Assembly (NCBI RefSeq): GCF_000196875.2
Contig: NC_014532.2
Coordinates: forward strand, 1,798,001-1,862,000
Direction: 5' to 3'
Source of the DNA: Halomonas elongata DSM 2581
GTDB lineage: Bacteria > Pseudomonadota > Gammaproteobacteria > Pseudomonadales > Halomonadaceae
Length of the DNA stretch: 64,000 nucleotides
Shown here: piece by piece, positions 56,652 to 64,000 of the stretch
Layout: every line of letters begins with the position of its first letter
Numbering within the stretch: the stretch's first letter is position 1
Position numbers and translations under genes: made by a program
The notes under the pieces: model-generated
Database searches by the model: none
What the model was told of the DNA's origin: nothing
Seen by the model: the letters and a program-made list of their open reading frames with translations, nothing else

Positions 56652-57695
56652 ATGGCACGCACCGGTGTGCGATACGAAGATGTACAGCGCGCCATCGACT
56701 CCCTGATGGCCAAGGGCGAAGCCCCCAGCGTGCACAAGATCCGTGAGACGCTCGGTACGGGCAGTTTCACTACCATCAGTGAGCACTTGCGCGAATGGCG
56801 CCGCCTGCGCGAGGAAAATCGTGACGTCCCGCCACCCCAGGGCATGCCCGCCGAGCTGCAGGAGCTTGCCGAGGCGCTCTGGACGCAAGCGCAGGAAGCA
56901 GCCAATCAGGCACTGGCGCACTATCGTCAGGAAGCCGATTCGCGCGTCGACGATGCCCGCCAGCAGGCTGCCGAGGCTGAACGTCGCGCCGAAGATGCCG
57001 AACAGCGCGAAACCGCCCTGTCAGCACACCTGACCCAGATCGATCAGCGTCTCGAGCAGCGCACCTCGGAACTGGCTCAGTTGCGCACCGAGCACGAGGC
57101 CCTTCAGGAACGGGAAGCCCGATCGCGGGATCGTCTCGATGAGCTGGTGCGGCGCCTGGAAGCGGCCGAGGAGGAAGCACGACGCCGCGAACAGGCTCAT
57201 CGACAGGCATTGGAGGAACAGGCCGAGACGCACCGTGAGCGTCTGGCGCAGGAGGAAGAACGCAATGAAACCGCCGAGGCGCGCCTGATGGGACTGCTCG
57301 ATCAGGAGCGCCAGGAACGCCAGGCGGCCGAAAAGGCCCATGCCGGCCGGGAGCAGCGCCTGACGCAGCGCCTTGAAACCCTCCAGGAACAGCAGAGTGC
57401 CCTGCAGACAGATCTCGCTGCTGCCCGCCAGGCACAGCACGACGCCGAACAGGCCCGGGACAATGCCGAGCAACGCGAGGCTGCCTTGCGCGACCAGCAC
57501 GAACAGCTCAATGCGCGTTTCGAGGAGCAGGAACGGCGCATAGCAGAACAGACGGAACAGTGGCGCGAACGTGAGCGCCACTTCGAGCAGCGACTATGGG
57601 CCTCGCTCGAAGCCATGCGCGAAGAGTGGCGAAGCGAAAGGACCGCCTCGCCCGGGGACGAAAACGACACCCCAGACGCAACGAACCCCGCTTGA
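56652..57695 (+). CDS. KfrA-like DNA-binding coiled-coil protein
   Basis: 347 residues. The N-terminal KfrA domain (VRYEDVQRAIDSLMAKG, then VHKIRETLGTGSFTTISEHLREWR) is a helix-turn-helix; from about residue 90 to the end the sequence is a nearly continuous Gln/Glu/Arg-rich coiled coil, including repeated AEQAR and EERRIAEQ-like motifs. KfrA proteins autoregulate by binding palindromes and help plasmid stability. GGAGAA precedes the ATG at 56652. It is divergent from a tyrosine recombinase. A perfect hairpin covers its stop codon. Confidence 0.85.
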   Translation: MARTGVRYEDVQRAIDSLMAKGEAPSVHKIRETLGTGSFTTISEHLREWRRLREENRDVPPPQGMPAELQELAEALWTQAQEAANQALAHYRQEADSRVDDARQQAAEAERRAEDAEQRETALSAHLTQIDQRLEQRTSELAQLRTEHEALQEREARSRDRLDELVRRLEAAEEEARRREQAHRQALEEQAETHRERLAQEEERNETAEARLMGLLDQERQERQAAEKAHAGREQRLTQRLETLQEQQSALQTDLAAARQAQHDAEQARDNAEQREAALRDQHEQLNARFEEQERRIAEQTEQWRERERHFEQRLWASLEAMREEWRSERTASPGDENDTPDATNPA

Positions 57696-57705
57696 GCGGG
57701 GTTCG
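57682..57705. terminator. Hairpin enclosing the stop codon of the KfrA-like gene
   Basis: Perfect 10-bp stem CGAACCCCGC/GCGGGGTTCG with the loop TTGA, which contains the TGA stop. No T-run follows on the plus strand; on the minus strand it comes after nfuA and could end that transcript. Confidence 0.5.
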
Positions 57706-57764
57706 AGGAGAAGAAGAGCCCCGGATAGCACCAGGGCATGGGGGCGCCGTGTTACACAGACTTA

Positions 57765-57812
57765 AAGGAGCGCTGATTTATGTCGAGCGCAGCAATAAAT
57801 CAGTGTCTCCTT
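57765..57812. repeat. Inverted repeat near the nfuA stop, possible transposon-end remnant
   Basis: AAGGAG-cg-CTGATTTAT pairs with ATAAATCAG-tgt-CTCCTT around a 13-base centre, and CTTA occurs on both sides. The outer pieces read GGAGCGCTGATTTAT and, from the other side, GGAGACACTGATTTAT, like paired terminal inverted repeats with almost nothing between. Overlaps the nfuA stop codon. Confidence 0.5.
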
Positions 57813-58401
57813 AGCGGTAATAGGCGTTGGTGGTATCGGTATGGTCGGTGACGTCGCGGATGCCGGAAAGCTCCGGGATGCGCTCCATCAGCGTCCGCTC
57901 GACCCCTTCCTTGAGCGTCAGGTCGACGGCGGCGCAGCCCTGGCAGCCGCCACCGAAGGCCAGCACGGCGACCTGTTCCTCGGTCAACTGCACCAGCTTG
58001 ATCTCGCCGCCGTGGGCGGCCAGCCCGGGGTTGATCTCGCTGTAGAGCACGTAGTTCACGCGGTCCTCGAGGGGACTGTCGGCGTTGACCTTGGGCATCT
58101 TGGCGTTGGGCGCCTTGATGGTGAGCTGCCCGCCCATGCGGTCGGCATTGAAGTCGACCACGGCTTCCTCGAGGAAGGGTACGCTGTTCTTGTCCAGGTA
58201 GACGACGATCTTCTCCAGCTCGAGACGCTCGTCGCTGGGCTCTTCCTCGCCGGGCCGGCAGTAGGCCAGACAGGTCTCGGCGTAGGGCGTTCCCGGCTGG
58301 GTGATGAAGATACGCACGGCGATCCCCTCGACGTTCTGCTTGGCCAGCAGTTCGGCGAGGTAATCCTGGGCACTATCGGTGATCTGGATGCTGTCGCTCA
58401 T
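57811..58401 (-). CDS. nfuA: Fe-S biogenesis protein NfuA
   Basis: 196 residues. The N-terminal degenerate A-type carrier domain ([33 protein letters not shown]) is followed by a C-terminal Nfu domain with the cluster-binding Cys153 and Cys156 in [11 protein letters not shown]. It delivers 4Fe-4S clusters to target enzymes, especially under oxidative or iron stress. ATG at 58401 with GAGAG upstream; the longer open frame above it is not family sequence. Confidence 0.93.
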   Translation of the reverse strand: MSDSIQITDSAQDYLAELLAKQNVEGIAVRIFITQPGTPYAETCLAYCRPGEEEPSDERLELEKIVVYLDKNSVPFLEEAVVDFNADRMGGQLTIKAPNAKMPKVNADSPLEDRVNYVLYSEINPGLAAHGGEIKLVQLTEEQVAVLAFGGGCQGCAAVDLTLKEGVERTLMERIPELSGIRDVTDHTDTTNAYYR

Positions 58402-58675
58402 GATGCTCTCACTGGTCTGGCCCGACCGGGGATGAGGATAACGGACGTGGCCGGAATAATCGGTGTTTTCCCTAATGGTAAGCGAGCGATGGCGTCGAGA
58501 CAATCCCGAGTGATTTGCTGGGTCTTTGATGCCCTGCCGCCGGGTCGCACCATTTGCTACCATGGGCGCCTATCCGGCGCGGCGCGCCGAACAAGAAACG
58601 CCCACACATGCGACGCGGCATCGCGTGGGCCCCGAAAGCACGTCCAACTTCATACGCTGGAGATCACTCCGACCC

Positions 58676-62386
<3,711 letters not shown>

Positions 62387-62387
62387 C

Positions 62388-63770
62388 ATGTCGGAGCGTA
62401 CCAGCCGACCTGCATGCTCCGGTGCCGAGACCGCCGCATCGCTGTCCGGCGGCGGTGACAGGCGTCGCGTCATTTTGCGTCTCGCCCTGCCGATCATCGG
62501 CGGCATGCTCAGCCAGAGCCTGCTGAACCTGATCGACGCTGCGATGGTCGGCGCCCTGGGCGAGATCCCGCTGGCCGGTGTCGGCATCGGTGGCTATGCG
62601 ATCTTTCTGATCACCGCCGTGGTGTTCGGACTTTCCTCCGGGGTGCAGGCGCAAACCGCTCGGCGGCACGGCGAGCAGGCATGGGACCAGCGAGCCCAGG
62701 CCCTGAACGCGGGGCTCGTCATTTCCCTGGCCGTTGCTGTGCCCTTGACCCTGCTCTGCCTGTGGCAGGCACCACGGCTGATGGCCTGGATCAACCAGGA
62801 CCCGGCGGTGAATGCCGAAGCCGTGGTCTACTTCCGCTGGCGCGTGGTGTCGCTGGTTCCCGTGGCCATGATCTTCTGCTTTCGCGGTTACTGGAACGGC
62901 ATCCAGCGCACCGGACTCTACCTGCGCATCATGCTGGCCATGCACCTGGTCAACGGCCTGGCCAGCGTCGGCCTGATCTTCGGCCTCGCCGGGCTGCCCG
63001 CCATGGGGGCCGCCGGCGCCGGCGCCGGCACCACACTCTCGCTTTATGTCGGACTGGCGATCTGGGCTTTCTATAGCCTGCGCCATGCCATGGCCAGTGG
63101 CTTTCTCGCTGCACGCCCGCGACTCGAGACACTGCTGACTACCCTGAGGCTGGCTATTCCCCACTCCTTCCAGCAGATCTGGTTTGCCGCCGGTTACGCC
63201 ATGCTGTTCTGGATTCTCGGCCATATCGGTACCGCCAGCGTGGCGGTGGGCCATGTGCTGGTGAATCTCTCGCTGCTGCTGATACTGCCCGGCGTCGGGC
63301 TGGGCATGGCGGCGATGAGCCTGGTGGGACAGTCCCTGGGGCGCCAGGATCATCGCGATGCCCGCCGCTGGGGCTGGGATGTGGTATCCGTTGCCCTGCC
63401 ATGCCTGCTGCTGCTGGCATTGCCCTTGCTGGCCTTCCCCGAGGCAGTATTGGGGCTATTCCTGCACGACGCCGAGCTCATTGCACTGGGACGCCAGCCC
63501 CTGCAACTCACAGCGCTGATGATCGTGATGGATGCTGCAGCCCTGGTATTTGCCCAGGCCCTGCTCGGCGCCGGCGCCAACCGCACCGTGATGACCACCA
63601 CCCTGACCCTGCAATGGCTGGTCTTTCTGCCACTTGCCTGGTGGGTCGGCGTTCATCTGGCCTTCGGTCTGGTCGGCATCTGGTGGGTACAGCTCGGCTA
63701 TCGCTGCCTGAATTCCGCCTGGTTCGCGGTCATCTGGCAACGCGGCCGTTGGGCGGCACTCAGCGTGTAA
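62388..63770 (+). CDS. MATE-family efflux transporter
   Basis: 460 residues, 12 transmembrane helices. LALPIIGGMLSQSLLNLIDAAMVGALGEIPLAGVGIGG and the second-half repeat HSFQQIWFAAGYAMLFWILGHIGTASVAVGHV are the MATE signature regions. It exports drugs or metabolites using a Na+ or H+ gradient; sodium coupling would suit a halophile but is inferred. It starts 1 base after the metH stop, which suggests coupled expression, although no functional link with methionine is obvious. Confidence 0.85.
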   Translation: MSERTSRPACSGAETAASLSGGGDRRRVILRLALPIIGGMLSQSLLNLIDAAMVGALGEIPLAGVGIGGYAIFLITAVVFGLSSGVQAQTARRHGEQAWDQRAQALNAGLVISLAVAVPLTLLCLWQAPRLMAWINQDPAVNAEAVVYFRWRVVSLVPVAMIFCFRGYWNGIQRTGLYLRIMLAMHLVNGLASVGLIFGLAGLPAMGAAGAGAGTTLSLYVGLAIWAFYSLRHAMASGFLAARPRLETLLTTLRLAIPHSFQQIWFAAGYAMLFWILGHIGTASVAVGHVLVNLSLLLILPGVGLGMAAMSLVGQSLGRQDHRDARRWGWDVVSVALPCLLLLALPLLAFPEAVLGLFLHDAELIALGRQPLQLTALMIVMDAAALVFAQALLGAGANRTVMTTTLTLQWLVFLPLAWWVGVHLAFGLVGIWWVQLGYRCLNSAWFAVIWQRGRWAALSV

Positions 63771-63920
63771 TGGAACGGGGAACGTCGTCCTGGAGAGTGG
63801 ACACGCTATCCCTCATTCCATTTCGAATATAAACTATGCACATTTATTCTTTTCTCGTATAAAGATCACCCGGTAAGCTATCCGCAACCGTGCCACTTCC
63901 CTATCGTAGGAAGGCGTCGA

Positions 63921-64000
63921 ATGTATCGTTACGACAACCATGACCAGACCCTGGTGGACGAGCGCGTCGCCCAGTTTCGCGACCAGATGCGCCGTTACCT
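63921..64000 (+). CDS. cysI: Sulfite reductase hemoprotein-type protein CysI (3' end cut by window edge)
   Basis: Only 26 codons are visible: MYRYDNHDQTLVDERV then AQFRDQMRRYL, which matches the start of Pseudomonas-type CysI (nitrite/sulfite reductase). GGAAGG lies 6 bases before the ATG. The full protein would carry siroheme and a 4Fe-4S cluster and reduce sulfite to sulfide. A -10-like TATAAA at 63858-63863 lies in an AT-rich patch upstream (63829-63870). The call rests on a short N-terminus. Confidence 0.7.
   Translation, partial: MYRYDNHDQTLVDERVAQFRDQMRRY

Noticed and set aside
55200..57695. Prophage or integrative element built on the recombinase
   Set aside because: The flanks are housekeeping genes (sufE, nfuA, metH); no phage structural, lysis, replication or transfer genes are seen.
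58402..58675. SAH, SAM or cobalamin riboswitch before metH
   Set aside because: I looked for the conserved cores and B12-box-like sequence and found none convincing; the leader has only GC-rich short repeats.

Overview
The window is a GC-rich bacterial chromosome segment that looks like Halomonas, very close to Halomonas elongata. The main reason is the ectABC operon (42220-44652), whose three products match the H. elongata ectoine enzymes as I remember them. Supporting features are the gammaproteobacterial order aspS-yebC-ruvCAB-tolQRAB-pal-cpoB, the pair galU-ugd, and a housekeeping gene set with no sign of a plasmid backbone. I annotate about 60 protein genes, including one cut at each window edge. 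I found no rRNA, no intact tRNA, no CRISPR array and no complete insertion sequence.

Layout. 1-8000: a HypT-like LysR regulator (cut at the left edge), a bifunctional NMN adenylyltransferase/Nudix protein, a YihY membrane protein, a leucine dehydrogenase, acylphosphatase, a nucleoside salvage pair (nucleoside hydrolase and ribokinase) and a D-2-hydroxyacid dehydrogenase. 8138-19506: a long plus-strand block with an FmdB zinc ribbon, aspS, yebC, ruvC, ruvA, ruvB, tolQ, tolR, tolA, tolB, pal, cpoB and yciK, covering translation, Holliday-junction processing and the Tol-Pal envelope machine. 19568-23997: gph and ubiG (overlapping), galU with a UDP-glucose dehydrogenase-like gene that has lost key catalytic residues, and sodB. 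24271-33563: a coiled-coil membrane protein, tamA-tamB, msrA, and an overlapping lysR-yheT pair. 33750-40358: a peptide ABC transporter dppABCDF and a beta-carbonic anhydrase, all on the minus strand. 40516-49706: glutathione reductase, ectABC with recognisable promoters and terminator, an AraC regulator, a DUF218 protein, a YcaQ-type DNA glycosylase-like protein, a DUF1090 protein and a NepI-like exporter.

49955-53344 holds the most unusual system: a lipoprotein retropepsin-like protease, a seven-TM protein with a catalytically dead transglutaminase domain, and an ATP-grasp ligase of the alpha-L-glutamate-ligase-like type, in tight order. Such amidoligase/peptidase sets have been predicted computationally to make or trim an envelope-linked peptide, but I know of little direct biochemistry. 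It is followed by a Fur-family gene (probably Zur), a free-standing hisI, yidD and sufE.

55200-57695 is a divergent pair, a tyrosine recombinase and a KfrA-like coiled-coil DNA-binding protein. They are separated by an AT-rich spacer with a perfect 12-10-12 inverted repeat, which could be an operator or a recombination core site. The window ends with nfuA, metH, a MATE transporter and the first codons of a CysI-type sulfite reductase gene.

Gene calls rest on protein motifs read by eye. Promoters, operators and terminators are sequence-pattern inferences only.
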